Numbered from the stretch's first letter, positions 53,132 through 62,584 are shown. The stretch is 64,000 bases of DNA from CAJQLB01 sp041392065 (GCA_041392065.1 JAWKMU010000003.1:124001-188000); one strand, 5' to 3'. Translations and numbers: made by a program. Notes: a model not told the origin generated them from the letters alone.

Positions 53132-54100
53132 ATGGCGAGAATACTAACTGGAGTACAAAGTACAGGAACTCCGCATTTAGGAAACCTATTAGGAGCAATT
53201 ATTCCAGCAATAAAAATAAGTAACAATCCAAACAACGAGTCGTTTCTGTTTATTGCAGATATGCATTCACTTACTCAAATAAAAAATGCTGAACTACTTA
53301 AACACAACACTTACTCTACTGCTGCTGCTTGGTTAGCATGTGGTTTAAATATAGATAAAACCGTGTTTTATCGCCAAAGCGATGTGCCTCAAGTAACCGA
53401 ATTGTCTTGGTATTTAAGCTGTTTTTTTCCTTACCAACGCTTAACACTTGCACACAGCTTTAAGGACAAAGCTGACAGGTTGGAAGATGTAAACGCAGGT
53501 TTGTTTACTTATCCAATGCTTATGGCTGCAGATATATTGTTGTATGATGCTAATATTATTCCTGTTGGGAAAGATCAATTACAGCATATAGAAATGACAC
53601 GTGATGTTGCCTCTCGTTTTCATGCAAAAGTTGGCGAAACCTTTGTGATTCCTGAAGCCGATATACAAAAAGATACCATGTATGTGCCTGGAACTGATGG
53701 TGGAAAAATGAGCAAAAGCCAAAATAACATCATCAATTTGTTTTTACCTGACAAGCAATTACGCAAGCAAATAATGAGTATTGCTACAGATAGTACGCCT
53801 TTAGAAGAACCAAAAGATTGGGCAACTTGCAACTGCTTTGCTATTTATAGTTTAGTTGCCAATGAGTCTCAAATAGCAGAAATGAAAGCCAATTACGAAC
53901 AAGGTGGTTATGGTTATGGTCATGCTAAACAAGCTTTGTTTGAGTTGCTTATTGATAAATTCTCACTTGAAAGAGAACGTTACAATTACTATATGAGTAA
54001 CCTCAACGAAATTGATAAGGCTTTAGCTGTTGGAGCTGAAAAAGCAAAAGTAATAGCAGATGAGGTTTTAAAAAGAGTGAGGGCTAAGGTTGGGTATTAA
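53132..54100 (+). CDS. trpS: Tryptophanyl-tRNA synthetase
   Basis: 322 aa, normal bacterial length. The class I signatures are TPHLGNLLGA (HIGH-like) near residue 13 and GGKMSKSQNN (KMSKS) near residue 193. The tryptophan-binding core contains MLMAADILLYDANIIPVGKD, split here as AADILLYDANIIPVGKD. It charges tRNA-Trp in the cytoplasm. No T-box or other attenuator was recognised; the leader instead carries a fragment of a dispersed repeat. Confidence 0.96.
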   Translation: MARILTGVQSTGTPHLGNLLGAIIPAIKISNNPNNESFLFIADMHSLTQIKNAELLKHNTYSTAAAWLACGLNIDKTVFYRQSDVPQVTELSWYLSCFFPYQRLTLAHSFKDKADRLEDVNAGLFTYPMLMAADILLYDANIIPVGKDQLQHIEMTRDVASRFHAKVGETFVIPEADIQKDTMYVPGTDGGKMSKSQNNIINLFLPDKQLRKQIMSIATDSTPLEEPKDWATCNCFAIYSLVANESQIAEMKANYEQGGYGYGHAKQALFELLIDKFSLERERYNYYMSNLNEIDKALAVGAEKAKVIADEVLKRVRAKVGY

Positions 54101-54101
54101 T

Positions 54102-54269
54102 ATGAAAAAAGAATATTGGTCTCCAACCTTAAATATGGTTGCAATGCTGCTATTAATAGCCTCTAGATTGATTTCAGATAGTGGATATGATTGGTTGGCC
54201 ATTGTAGCAACTGTAATTTTTTTACTCTCTACAGTTCAATTAATAAATGTTATTAGAAAGCTCAAATAA
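54102..54269 (+). CDS. Small two-helix membrane protein, 55 aa
   Basis: The ATG lies 1 nt after the trpS stop. The product has a short polar start (MKKEYWSPTL), two hydrophobic helices (about 11-23 and 31-49) and a basic end (IRKLK). Its last codons overlap the end of the convergent dprA gene by 8 bp. I recognise no family. The tight link to trpS and the clean positive-inside topology favour a real gene, but its small size leaves doubt. Confidence 0.55.
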   Translation: MKKEYWSPTLNMVAMLLLIASRLISDSGYDWLAIVATVIFLLSTVQLINVIRKLK

Positions 54270-55362
54270 CCTCAAACTGTTTACCTGGCAATGGTCTCAC
54301 TACACCTTTAAGCTCCATGTTTAATAAAATAGAAGCGACTCTAAAAGTTGGCATATTGCATTTTAGAGCAATTAAGTCTAGCAATTCTTTGCCATTGTCT
54401 TTTAAAAAGTTGTAAATCAATTTTTCATCAGCATCCAACTCTATAAACAATTGTTTTTGAACTGGTTTTTCGTCAGTTTGCAACTTCCAATTGAGAATAT
54501 AAGGTACATCTTCTGGCTTAGAAAGTAAATGTGCTTTTTGCATTTTAATTAAATTGTTGCAACCAACACTTTGCGCATCTGTAATACGTCCAGGAACAGC
54601 AAATACTTCTCTATTGTAAGAATTGGCAATATCTGCAGTAACTAAGCTTCCTCCTTTTTCTGCAGATTCTATAACAATAGTCGCTTCACTAAGTCCAGCA
54701 ATGATTCTGTTACGTTTTAAAAAATTGTTTCTATCAAACTCGTCTGTACTCCAAAAATCTGTGAAAAAGCCTCCATGAGCTTCAATATCTGCCGTATATT
54801 TTTGATGCACTTTAGGATATATTTGGTTGAGTCCATGAGCCAAACAACCAATCGTTTGTAAGTTGTTTTTCATTGCAGCTTTTTGTGCAGTAATATCTGT
54901 TCCGTAAGCGAAACCAGATACAATAATTGGGTTATAAGGTGCTAAACGTTCTACAATGTCTTCACAATTTGCAATACCTTGGGTTGTTATTTTTCGTGCA
55001 CCAACAATGCTAATAATGGGTTGGTTGTTTATGGTTATATGTCCTCGCTGAAACAGTAAAATAGGTCCATCAATACAATGTTTTAAGCGTTCTGGATAAC
55101 TGCTATCCATAAAATAATGTACAACTATGCTATTTTCCTTAATGAATTTGAGCTCTTGTTCTGCGCTATTTAGCAAGACCTCTTTATTTAAATCACTAAT
55201 TGCATAGGAGCCAATGCCATCAATCTTGAGTAGATTATGTTTCTTTTCGTTTAAAACAGCTTCAGGTGAACCACAATGTGAAATCAGTTTTTTTGCAGTA
55301 ATATCACCAATATTTGGTGCATTTTGTAAGGCTAAAGCAAATAATATGTTGATTTCTGACAT
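54262..55362 (-). CDS. dprA: DNA processing protein DprA
   Basis: 366 aa from the ATG at 55362 (MSEINILFALAL); an ATG at 55371 would add three residues. Order: N-terminal helix-hairpin-helix/SAM-like region (about 1-70), the Rossmann DprA core (about 75-285; VGARKITTQG, SGFAYGTDITAQKAA, GGSLVTADIA, VPGRI), and a C-terminal winged-helix domain (about 300-366). It loads RecA on incoming single-stranded DNA during transformation. It lies in the same window as recA but is not linked. Confidence 0.94.
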   Translation of the reverse strand: MSEINILFALALQNAPNIGDITAKKLISHCGSPEAVLNEKKHNLLKIDGIGSYAISDLNKEVLLNSAEQELKFIKENSIVVHYFMDSSYPERLKHCIDGPILLFQRGHITINNQPIISIVGARKITTQGIANCEDIVERLAPYNPIIVSGFAYGTDITAQKAAMKNNLQTIGCLAHGLNQIYPKVHQKYTADIEAHGGFFTDFWSTDEFDRNNFLKRNRIIAGLSEATIVIESAEKGGSLVTADIANSYNREVFAVPGRITDAQSVGCNNLIKMQKAHLLSKPEDVPYILNWKLQTDEKPVQKQLFIELDADEKLIYNFLKDNGKELLDLIALKCNMPTFRVASILLNMELKGVVRPLPGKQFEVI

Positions 55363-55452
55363 GTAGTACATTGAATTACAACATACAAGAAACTAAATTT
55401 TGTACTGTTAATAAATAGTTAGCCTAATTTTTTTTCAGCATACAAAAATTTT

Positions 55453-55460
55453 TAACTTTG
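55453..55460 (+). promoter_or_regulatory. -7 box immediately before the SPOR-protein start
   Basis: TAACTTTG ends only 5 nt before the ATG at 55466, so transcription would begin at about the start codon (leaderless mRNA). The -33 position is T-rich but not TTG. Confidence 0.4.
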
Positions 55461-55465
55461 TTTTA

Positions 55466-56404
55466 ATGCAACTGGAAACTTACATAAGCGATTTACTTTA
55501 CAGATACGAATGCGTTGTTATTCCTGATTTTGGAGCCTTTTTAACACAAGCAGTATCTGCAAAAATAGACCAAGAAACCAATACTTTTTATCCACCTAAC
55601 AAAGTAGTATCCTTTAACGAACAATTAAAAAATAACGATGGTTTATTGGCAAACTACTTGGCTGATGTAGAGAAAATCCCTTACGAAACTGCTGTTAAAA
55701 AAATTGACAAGCATACAAGAGAAATAAAATCATATTTAGCTCAAGGCGAAACGATTGTTCTTAAGAATATTGGTGAGATTGCACTAAATCAAGAAGGGAA
55801 TATCAATTTTGAGCCTTCTCATAATTTGAATTATTTAACTGAAGCTTTTGGACTTTCTCAATTTGTATCACCTTCGGTAACTCGTGAAGTTTATAAAGAA
55901 GAGGTTGAGGCATTAGAGGAAGCTGTTCCGTTAACCATCACTCCTGAAAAACGCAAATCTCGTCCATATTTAAAATATGCTGCAGTTGCTGTAATTGCCT
56001 TAATTCTTGGTGGTTTTGCTGCGTCCAATTATTATGTTGGTCAAATTGAACAACATAACCAAATGGCTCAAGAGGAAGCTAACAAAGAAATTGATTCTAA
56101 AATACAAGAAGCAACCTTTGTTATTGACAATCCTTTACCTTCTATTACACTTAACGTGACCAAACAAAGTGGAAACTTTCATGTGGTTGCTGGTGCTTTT
56201 AGAGTTGAAGAAAATTGCGATAAAAAATTAGAAGAGCTCAGAGATTTGGGTTACAATGCTCGCAAAATTGGTACTAACAAATATGGTTTACATCAAGTTG
56301 TATACTCAAGTTACGAAACACGATCTGAAGCTCAACAAGCTCTGTATTCAATTAGAAGAAATCACAATCGTGATGCTTGGTTACTCGTACAAAAACTAAA
56401 GTAA
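55466..56404 (+). CDS. HU-CCDC81 and SPOR domain-containing protein
   Basis: 312 aa: N-terminal CCDC81-type HU domains (about 1-130; LYRYECVVIPDFGAFLTQ, then GETIVLKNIGEIALNQEG), one TM helix (about 168-187), a coiled linker, and a C-terminal SPOR domain (about 235-312; NFHVVAGAFRVEENC). SPOR domains bind denuded septal peptidoglycan, so it may link the nucleoid or cytoplasmic partners to the division site. A typical Bacteroidetes combination. Possibly leaderless (see the -7 box). Confidence 0.9.
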   Translation: MQLETYISDLLYRYECVVIPDFGAFLTQAVSAKIDQETNTFYPPNKVVSFNEQLKNNDGLLANYLADVEKIPYETAVKKIDKHTREIKSYLAQGETIVLKNIGEIALNQEGNINFEPSHNLNYLTEAFGLSQFVSPSVTREVYKEEVEALEEAVPLTITPEKRKSRPYLKYAAVAVIALILGGFAASNYYVGQIEQHNQMAQEEANKEIDSKIQEATFVIDNPLPSITLNVTKQSGNFHVVAGAFRVEENCDKKLEELRDLGYNARKIGTNKYGLHQVVYSSYETRSEAQQALYSIRRNHNRDAWLLVQKLK

Positions 56405-56434
56405 TATTTACTTCTCTAATTTTTAAAAGCATCT

Positions 56435-56442
56435 TACCTTTG
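56435..56442 (+). promoter_or_regulatory. Bacteroidetes -7 box for the thioesterase gene
   Basis: TACCTTTG, 20 nt upstream of the ATG at 56463. TTC at 56412-56414 gives a 20-nt spacer to a near-consensus -33. Confidence 0.5.
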
Positions 56443-56462
56443 CAGCTCTAATACAGATATGC

Positions 56463-56972
56463 ATGGAAACTAAACATCCTGAAGATTCTAAAACAACAAT
56501 GACTGACTTGGTATTGCCAAGTGAAACCAATCCTTTAAACAATTTATTTGGTGGCGAACTACTTGCCAGAATGGACAGGTGTGCAAGTATTGCTGCTAGA
56601 CGTCATTCCAGACGTATTGTAGTTACAGCTTCAGTAAACCATGTTGCTTTTAATAAAGCTGTTCCTTTAGGTAGTGTTGTTACTGTTGAAGCTAAAGTGT
56701 CTAGAGCTTTTAAAACCTCTATGGAAGTCTATATTGATGTTTGGATAGATGATAGAGAATCTGGCGAAAAAACTAAAGCTAATGAAGCTATTTATACCTT
56801 TGTAGCTGTTAGTGATACTGGAAGTCCTGTAAAAATTCCTGCTATTGTACCACAAACAGAGGAAGAAAAACATCGTTTTGATGGTGCATTACGTCGTAAA
56901 CAGTTAAGTTTAGTCCTTGCCGGAAAAATGAAACCTAATGATGCTACAGAGTTAAAGGCATTGTTTGTTTAA
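56463..56972 (+). CDS. Acyl-CoA thioesterase (hotdog fold, YciA/BACH type)
   Basis: 169 aa with the thioesterase signature NPLNNLFGGELLARMD (Asn/Asp at the active site) and ASVNHVAFNKAVPLGSVV. It hydrolyses acyl-CoA to free acid and CoA in the cytoplasm; chain length is unknown. Monocistronic, followed by a dispersed repeat. Confidence 0.92.
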   Translation: METKHPEDSKTTMTDLVLPSETNPLNNLFGGELLARMDRCASIAARRHSRRIVVTASVNHVAFNKAVPLGSVVTVEAKVSRAFKTSMEVYIDVWIDDRESGEKTKANEAIYTFVAVSDTGSPVKIPAIVPQTEEEKHRFDGALRRKQLSLVLAGKMKPNDATELKALFV

Positions 56973-57067
56973 TTTATCTGTAAGCCTTTTTTTTATTAAA
57001 AATAATGTAAGTTCGATATTATACAGGTTGATAACCAGTTGATTAGAACCAAAAATCGCTTTAACTA

Positions 57068-57149
57068 TGTCATTCCGAACAAGGTATGAGGAGGAATCTC
57101 ATCCTAATGAGATATCTCGTCGCTCATACTTCGCTCTGTCGATATGACA
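57068..57149. repeat. 82-bp dispersed palindromic repeat (TGTCAT...ATGACA)
   Basis: The ends TGTCAT and ATGACA are inverted; interior pairs include TATGAG / CTCATA and GAGAT / ATCTC, so the unit can form a long imperfect cruciform. It sits in the 273-nt convergent gap between the thioesterase and EnvC-like genes, as such elements often do. Confidence 0.7.
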
Positions 57150-57212
57150 GCTCACTGTTTTTCAATGTTATAGAAATGATTCATTTAATAGAATTTAAAT
57201 AAAATTCTATTT

Positions 57213-57244
57213 AAAAATAAAAAGATTCCTGCCTTCGCAGGAAT
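57213..57244 (-). terminator. Terminator of the EnvC-to-flippase operon
   Basis: ATTCCTGC / GCAGGAAT with a CTTC loop; on the minus strand a CTTTTTATTTTTAA run follows. It starts 2 nt after the EnvC-like stop codon. Confidence 0.85.
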
Positions 57245-57245
57245 T

Positions 57246-58475
57246 TTACATTTTATTAATCCAATGTGCTGGATTTTGTGTTTTACCATCTTTAAAGATG
57301 ACAAATTGAAGTATAGTTTCGTTGGATGCTTTGTCTGTTAACACCTCGCCTATCTGTTGCTTTGTTGCGACTTTATCACCTTTTTTTACATAAATTTTTG
57401 ATAGGTTTTTATACGCAGTAAAATAATTTCCATGCTGAATTAAAACAACATTATTCCCATTTTTCGGAATCATTATCGAGTGAACAGTACCTTCAAAAAC
57501 TGCCCTTACTTTTTCGTCTTTGTTGGTAACAATTCTTACACCATTACTATTAATTGGAATAGAGTTGTCTATCGGAGATTTTTGATTACCATAACGTACT
57601 TTAACAACTCCTCGTTCAACTGGCCAAGGCAATTTGCCTTTATTAGCAGTAAAACTTGCAGCAAGTTTTTGGTCTTCTGGTGTTAGTGCAAAGGTTGTAG
57701 CTTCTTTTGATTTACCAGCTTTAACATTAGAAGCAGCCATAGCCTCGCGAATTATTTTTTCAATTTCTCTGTCAATCTTATCAATTTCTTGCTGCTTTGT
57801 TTTAATCTGAGCAAGGTGTTTACTCAAATCCTTTTTAATGGAGGCCATTAAAACTTCCTGTTCTTTTCGTTCTTGCTCGAGTTTGTCTTTAGCTATTCTG
57901 TTTTCTTTAATAAGCGCTTCTTTGTCTTGTTTTTGTTTCAGTAAGTCTTTGTTTAACGCTTGTAATTCTAATGTCTTTGTCTTTATTTCTTCGCCTTGCT
58001 TTTTCTGATAATCTGCGTATTGTTTAATATATTGTAATCGCTTATATGCTTGCTGAAAATTACTAGAAGACAATAAAAACATCACCTTGCTTTGTTCAGA
58101 CTTACTTTTATATGATTTTACAATCATAGCAGCATACTCTTCTTTTAAAAGCGTAAGTCTATCTCTTAATTTTGTAATTGTATTCTGATTAGTATTTATT
58201 TCTCTTGTAAGTAAATTGGCTTGCTGATTGGTTACTGAGATGAGGTTTCGTCTTACATTAGCTTTATAATTTAATTCTTCAAGCATAGAAAGCAATGACC
58301 TTTCTTCTTTTCTTCCTTGGGATACCAAGCCTTCATATTCTCTAATTTGACGAAGATATTCTTGTTTTTTGTTTTCAAGTTCTAATTGTCTTGAGTTTTG
58401 GGAATAGCCAAACAGTATAAAAAACAATAAAAAAGTAACAAGAAGATATTTGGTATTGGTTTTGTAAACTATCAT
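57246..58475 (-). CDS. EnvC-like murein hydrolase activator (degenerate M23 domain)
   Basis: 409 aa: signal peptide (about 1-25), a long coiled coil (about 25-250, rich in Lys/Glu/Gln), and a C-terminal LytM/M23 domain (about 290-409). The zinc ligands are lost: the usual first His is Asn (NSNGVRIV), and the HxH pair is QFV in ETILQFVIF. As in E. coli EnvC, it should activate amidases during division rather than cut peptidoglycan itself. It overlaps the DUF4292 gene by 4 bp (ATGA). Confidence 0.88.
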   Translation of the reverse strand: MIVYKTNTKYLLVTFLLFFILFGYSQNSRQLELENKKQEYLRQIREYEGLVSQGRKEERSLLSMLEELNYKANVRRNLISVTNQQANLLTREINTNQNTITKLRDRLTLLKEEYAAMIVKSYKSKSEQSKVMFLLSSSNFQQAYKRLQYIKQYADYQKKQGEEIKTKTLELQALNKDLLKQKQDKEALIKENRIAKDKLEQERKEQEVLMASIKKDLSKHLAQIKTKQQEIDKIDREIEKIIREAMAASNVKAGKSKEATTFALTPEDQKLAASFTANKGKLPWPVERGVVKVRYGNQKSPIDNSIPINSNGVRIVTNKDEKVRAVFEGTVHSIMIPKNGNNVVLIQHGNYFTAYKNLSKIYVKKGDKVATKQQIGEVLTDKASNETILQFVIFKDGKTQNPAHWINKM

Positions 58476-59263
58476 TTAATCACAATTTCTTTAAATCCAT
58501 TTGGAATCCTAAATGGAAAATTAAGGTCTGTATTAAGCGAAACCGATTTAAATTCCATATTGATAATGGTTTCAAAATCTCTTTCTAAGGCAATGACTTT
58601 TACATTTTGTGGTACAATTTGCTTATCCACTTCCTGATAATCTTTATAATCTATTTCCAGCATACGCTGTTCAAGTGGTTGCGTCAATTGTTGAGAATCC
58701 ACCTTAAAGTGTTTAGGATTCAATAAATAGAAAATTTCAAAAAGTTGATTCTGATTTTTTGGCGATAGTACATAAGAGCCTTCATGAGTGTCAGCGTTAT
58801 AACTTTCATTATTAAGGTTGTATATAGCATTACCTAATAAAATATTCTGAACTTTTTCAAAGTCAAGTTTTGTGCCTAATAAATCACTGATTAATGAAAA
58901 ATCGCCATCAAAATAAGTATTGTCAAGTTTATTATAAAAACTCACTTTTTCAGGTGTGATTTTGGCTCTAACAAAGCCGATAGGAGCGCTTAGCCAAATA
59001 ACTTTATCCTTCTCCATACGAAGGCTTATAGTATGCGATTGTGATTTATCACCTTGTACGTATTCAACCTTAACTCTTGCTTGTAGGGTTTTAAATTTTG
59101 GTTCTTGTTTTTGGTGTTCTTTTATAAGTTGTTTAGCTGTAAGCTTAGTATTAAGCTCGCCTGATGATGCAATTCGTTTTGAGGATTTGCATCCTAAAAC
59201 AAAAACCAATAATAGAACCATAATGGTTCTATTTAGTGCCTTTATAAGAGTTTTATTGTCCAT
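58472..59263 (-). CDS. DUF4292 lipoprotein
   Basis: 263 aa with an SPII lipobox (VFVLGC at about residue 25). The mature part fits DUF4292, a Bacteroidetes family with a LolA/LptA-like half-barrel, including VIWLSAPIGFVRAKITPE and a C-terminal FPFRIPNGFKEI. Family function is not established; a lipid-handling role is plausible from the fold. It is nested in an envelope operon, overlapping the TPR gene (11 bp) and the EnvC gene (4 bp). Confidence 0.85.
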   Translation of the reverse strand: MDNKTLIKALNRTIMVLLLVFVLGCKSSKRIASSGELNTKLTAKQLIKEHQKQEPKFKTLQARVKVEYVQGDKSQSHTISLRMEKDKVIWLSAPIGFVRAKITPEKVSFYNKLDNTYFDGDFSLISDLLGTKLDFEKVQNILLGNAIYNLNNESYNADTHEGSYVLSPKNQNQLFEIFYLLNPKHFKVDSQQLTQPLEQRMLEIDYKDYQEVDKQIVPQNVKVIALERDFETIINMEFKSVSLNTDLNFPFRIPNGFKEIVIK

Positions 59264-60614
59264 TTAATAATGCTTCTGCCTTTTTAGCAAACGCTTGAGA
59301 CTTCTCAATATTATTCAAATACTTGTATGCTGTGCTTAGTTGTTTACAAAAGTCAATTTCCATAATTACATTATCAATTACATAATCTATGCCAGTTTCT
59401 AAGCTTTCTACTGCTTTTTTGTATTGCTGAAGATTGTTGTTTGCAACTCCGTTTGCCAAATACAAAATAGGTTGTGATGGAAAAGTCTCTAATGCTTCAC
59501 TGCTTAATGTTGATGCATCAGCAAATAGGTCTAAATCTATCTGAAGTAATAACACTTTTTTAAGAGTTTCAAAATCGTCTGCATCGCGTTGTAATGCTAT
59601 TTTATAATGGCTTAAAGCTTTTTGCTTATCTCCTTTTTGTAAGTAATACTGTGCCATTTCAGCACTTGATTTTCCTGTTTGGTCGTCTGAAACATCAGCT
59701 GTAATTTCAAGTAATCGCTCTTCGTATTGAGGGTTATTTTGAGCAAATTTTACAAAATCATTCAACACTTTGGCTTTAGCTTCAGGGTTTACAGTTCCGC
59801 TTTTAAGTACAATTTCCATAGAGTTGATTGCCTTTTCGGTATCGTTATCTTCTAAATAGAATTTATACAATGCTAAATGAACCAAATGTGATGCAGGTAT
59901 GTTTTGCAGCAATCTCTGAGTTGTGGCAAAGGCGTTTTTTCTATCGTTTTGCTCGCTGTAACGATAAATGAGTTTTAAATAATTTTGCTCGTTTTTTGGG
60001 TTTTTGGTAATTCGTTCTTCTAAGTATTCTATACGATCTTTATCATCGCCATTGGCATTATAAATTTGGTTACGAATGTAATCTCTAGATTCTGCATAAC
60101 CATATTGTTCGTCCATATCATCTAAAATCTTTAGTGCTTGTCTGAACTTTTGGTTTTTAAAATACAGATTGGCTAAATTTTCTTCATAGTCTGGATGAAA
60201 TTTTACAAGCGACTTAATGGTTTTTAAAGCATTATCAAAATCATTGGTTTGTTCATATACATTGTAAAGTTCGTTTAGGTACCATTCATTATTAGGTGCT
60301 TTAGAAATGGCTTTTTTAAGCACATCTTCTGCAGCACCAAAATTTTTAAGTTGAATGTAATTTTTGCCTAATTCGAAATACACCACAGGATGTGAATCAT
60401 CCAATTCAATACATTTTAAAAATGCTTTTATAGATCTGTCGTAATTTTCAATACCTTTTTGTTTCAAGGCTTCAAAAAAGAATTCTTGGTATTTATCTTC
60501 AAGGTCACCTAAATCATCGTCAGGTGTTTTATTAAAGTCAACTTGAGCCAACAGCAATTGAGGAACTAAAAAAATTCCCAAGAAAATAGTCTTTATGTAG
60601 TAAACGTATTTCAT
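59253..60614 (-). CDS. Secreted TPR-repeat protein
   Basis: 453 aa with a signal peptide (ending at LLLAQ, about residue 24) and about ten TPR-like helical hairpins. Clear ones include VYFELGKNYIQLKNFGAAED and AQYYLQKGDKQKALSHYKIA. It is probably a periplasmic scaffold. Its position directly upstream of DUF4292 and EnvC-like genes points to outer-membrane or cell-wall assembly. Upstream dut is 75 nt away. Confidence 0.82.
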   Translation of the reverse strand: MKYVYYIKTIFLGIFLVPQLLLAQVDFNKTPDDDLGDLEDKYQEFFFEALKQKGIENYDRSIKAFLKCIELDDSHPVVYFELGKNYIQLKNFGAAEDVLKKAISKAPNNEWYLNELYNVYEQTNDFDNALKTIKSLVKFHPDYEENLANLYFKNQKFRQALKILDDMDEQYGYAESRDYIRNQIYNANGDDKDRIEYLEERITKNPKNEQNYLKLIYRYSEQNDRKNAFATTQRLLQNIPASHLVHLALYKFYLEDNDTEKAINSMEIVLKSGTVNPEAKAKVLNDFVKFAQNNPQYEERLLEITADVSDDQTGKSSAEMAQYYLQKGDKQKALSHYKIALQRDADDFETLKKVLLLQIDLDLFADASTLSSEALETFPSQPILYLANGVANNNLQQYKKAVESLETGIDYVIDNVIMEIDFCKQLSTAYKYLNNIEKSQAFAKKAEALLNGQ

Positions 60615-60689
60615 TTGTATACTGTTAACTTGTAAAAATAAAGCTTTTTAAAGTTGATTAGTCTTGTATTAAACTAATTTTAACGCTCT

Positions 60690-61124
60690 TTATTTTGTCC
60701 CTGTACTTCCAAAGCCTCCTTCTCCTCTTTCAGTCTCAGAAAGTTCTTCTACACTTTCCCATTCTGCTCTTTCGTGTTTTGCAATAACCAGTTGCGCTAT
60801 GCGCTCGCCATTATTTATTGTAAAATCTTCGTTAGAAAGATTAACAAGAATCACACCAATTTCTCCACGATAATCTGCATCAATAGTTCCAGGTGCATTT
60901 AAAACCGTAATTCCTTTCTTTGCAGCTAATCCACTTCGTGGTCGAACTTGAGCTTCGATACCAATAGGCAATTCTATAAATAACCCTGTCCCAACAATGG
61001 TTCTCTCCAATGGTTTTAACGTTCTTGATTCTGATAAACTGGCACGTAAATCCATGCCTGCAGACGCAATGGTTTCATAGTGTGGTAAATCGTGATTGGA
61101 TTTATTGATGATTTTTATGGTCAT
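60690..61124 (-). CDS. dut: dUTP diphosphatase
   Basis: 144 aa, standard trimeric dUTPase. The five motifs are readable: AGMDLRA, PRSGLAAKKG, NAPGTIDADYRGEI, GERIAQLV and RGEGGFGSTG. It hydrolyses dUTP to dUMP, keeping uracil out of DNA. It overlaps the flippase gene by 4 bp (ATGA), so they are translationally coupled although functionally unrelated. Confidence 0.96.
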   Translation of the reverse strand: MTIKIINKSNHDLPHYETIASAGMDLRASLSESRTLKPLERTIVGTGLFIELPIGIEAQVRPRSGLAAKKGITVLNAPGTIDADYRGEIGVILVNLSNEDFTINNGERIAQLVIAKHERAEWESVEELSETERGEGGFGSTGTK

Positions 61125-62584
61125 GTCTTCTTTAATAATTTATTAATATACTCTTTTTCAAATACATAAGTAATTCCTAAAAATACTAATAACAATGGTA
61201 TGCCTACTAAATAGTTTTCTCTAAAATAATAAAATGAAATCACTGAAAATAGCACAGATACAAATAAATACAATCCTATTTTTTTCAGGTTATAAGGAAT
61301 AGGATAATATTTTCTGCCAAAATAATATGATAAAAACATCATGGAACCGTAAGCCACTAAAGTAGCAATAGCAGATGCTTTGTAACTGTACGTTTTGATG
61401 AAAAATATGTTAATTACTAAAGTAATTATTGCTCCAAAAACAGAAATGTATGCGCCAAATTTAGTTCTGTCTGTTATTTTATACCAAACAGAAAGGTTGT
61501 GGTAAATACCTAAACAAAAATTAGCAAGAAGAACTATTGGAACAATCCACATAGCTTCCCAATACGCTTCGCTTCTAACAATATACGGTTTTAAAAGATC
61601 GGCAAAAACAACAACAAAAAGTAATATAACGGAGCCAAATGCCACGAAAAGTTCTAAAATTTTTGCGTAGTTTTTTTGTGGATTATCACTTTTTGAATGA
61701 CTAAAAAAGTAAGGTTCAATGCCTAGTCTGTAAGCGGTTGCAAAAAGTGTCATAAATACAGCTATTTTGTAACATGCTGAGTACATCCCAATGTCTGTTT
61801 CGGCAATATCTGCTGGAAGCAACTCTTTAAGCAAAATTCTATCAAATGTTTCATTAATTGAAAATGCAATTCCTGCGACAAGAACAGGAAAGGCATAACG
61901 AAACATAGATTTCCACAATTGAGAATTAAATACAAACTTAACCTTAGTATAAAATGGTAACATTAATGCTAAGGTTACTGCGCTTGCAATAAGGTTTGCT
62001 ATAAATATATAGCTGATTTGAAAATTAGGCTTATATATGCTATTAAATATTGAACTATCTGATGCTAAATCTTTTAGAGCTAATAGGAAAAATAAATTTA
62101 GTCCAAGATTTATAGCAACACTTAGAATTTTTATAATAGCATATCGTATTGGTTTTTCATTGGCTCTTAACCATGCAAAGGGAATTATTACCAAAGCATC
62201 CAGCAATAAAATACAAATCACTAAATTGATATATTTCACATCTATATCAATTAAAGATGCTATTTGGTCTTGAAAAATTAAAGCCAATATGAAAAACCCA
62301 AATGAAGAAAGAATTAATGAAATAGTAGATGTTCCTACAACCTCTTTTTTGTTTTCTTCTTTGTTGAAGAATCTAAAAAAAGCCGTTTCCATGCCATAAG
62401 CCAAAACCACATTAAAAATTACAAAATAGGAGAATATTACAGAAATTTCGCCATACTCTGCTACAGAAGATAAAACGCCATCAGTTGTATACAAAGGTAC
62501 AAGCAAGAAGCTAAGCATTCTGGGTAAAACAGTTGCTAAACCATAAATAAATGTTTGCTTAAATAGTTTTTGGAATGCGCTCAA
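61121..62584 (-). CDS. Oligosaccharide flippase (MOP/Wzx-like)
   Basis: 487 aa with about 12-14 hydrophobic helices and the polysaccharide-export N-terminus (TFIYGLATVLPRMLSFLLVP). It probably flips lipid-linked glycans across the inner membrane for surface polysaccharide or peptidoglycan precursors; no glycan genes lie near, so the substrate is unclear. It is first in the operon flippase-dut-TPR-DUF4292-EnvC. Confidence 0.88.
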   Translation of the reverse strand: MSAFQKLFKQTFIYGLATVLPRMLSFLLVPLYTTDGVLSSVAEYGEISVIFSYFVIFNVVLAYGMETAFFRFFNKEENKKEVVGTSTISLILSSFGFFILALIFQDQIASLIDIDVKYINLVICILLLDALVIIPFAWLRANEKPIRYAIIKILSVAINLGLNLFFLLALKDLASDSSIFNSIYKPNFQISYIFIANLIASAVTLALMLPFYTKVKFVFNSQLWKSMFRYAFPVLVAGIAFSINETFDRILLKELLPADIAETDIGMYSACYKIAVFMTLFATAYRLGIEPYFFSHSKSDNPQKNYAKILELFVAFGSVILLFVVVFADLLKPYIVRSEAYWEAMWIVPIVLLANFCLGIYHNLSVWYKITDRTKFGAYISVFGAIITLVINIFFIKTYSYKASAIATLVAYGSMMFLSYYFGRKYYPIPYNLKKIGLYLFVSVLFSVISFYYFRENYLVGIPLLLVFLGITYVFEKEYINKLLKKT

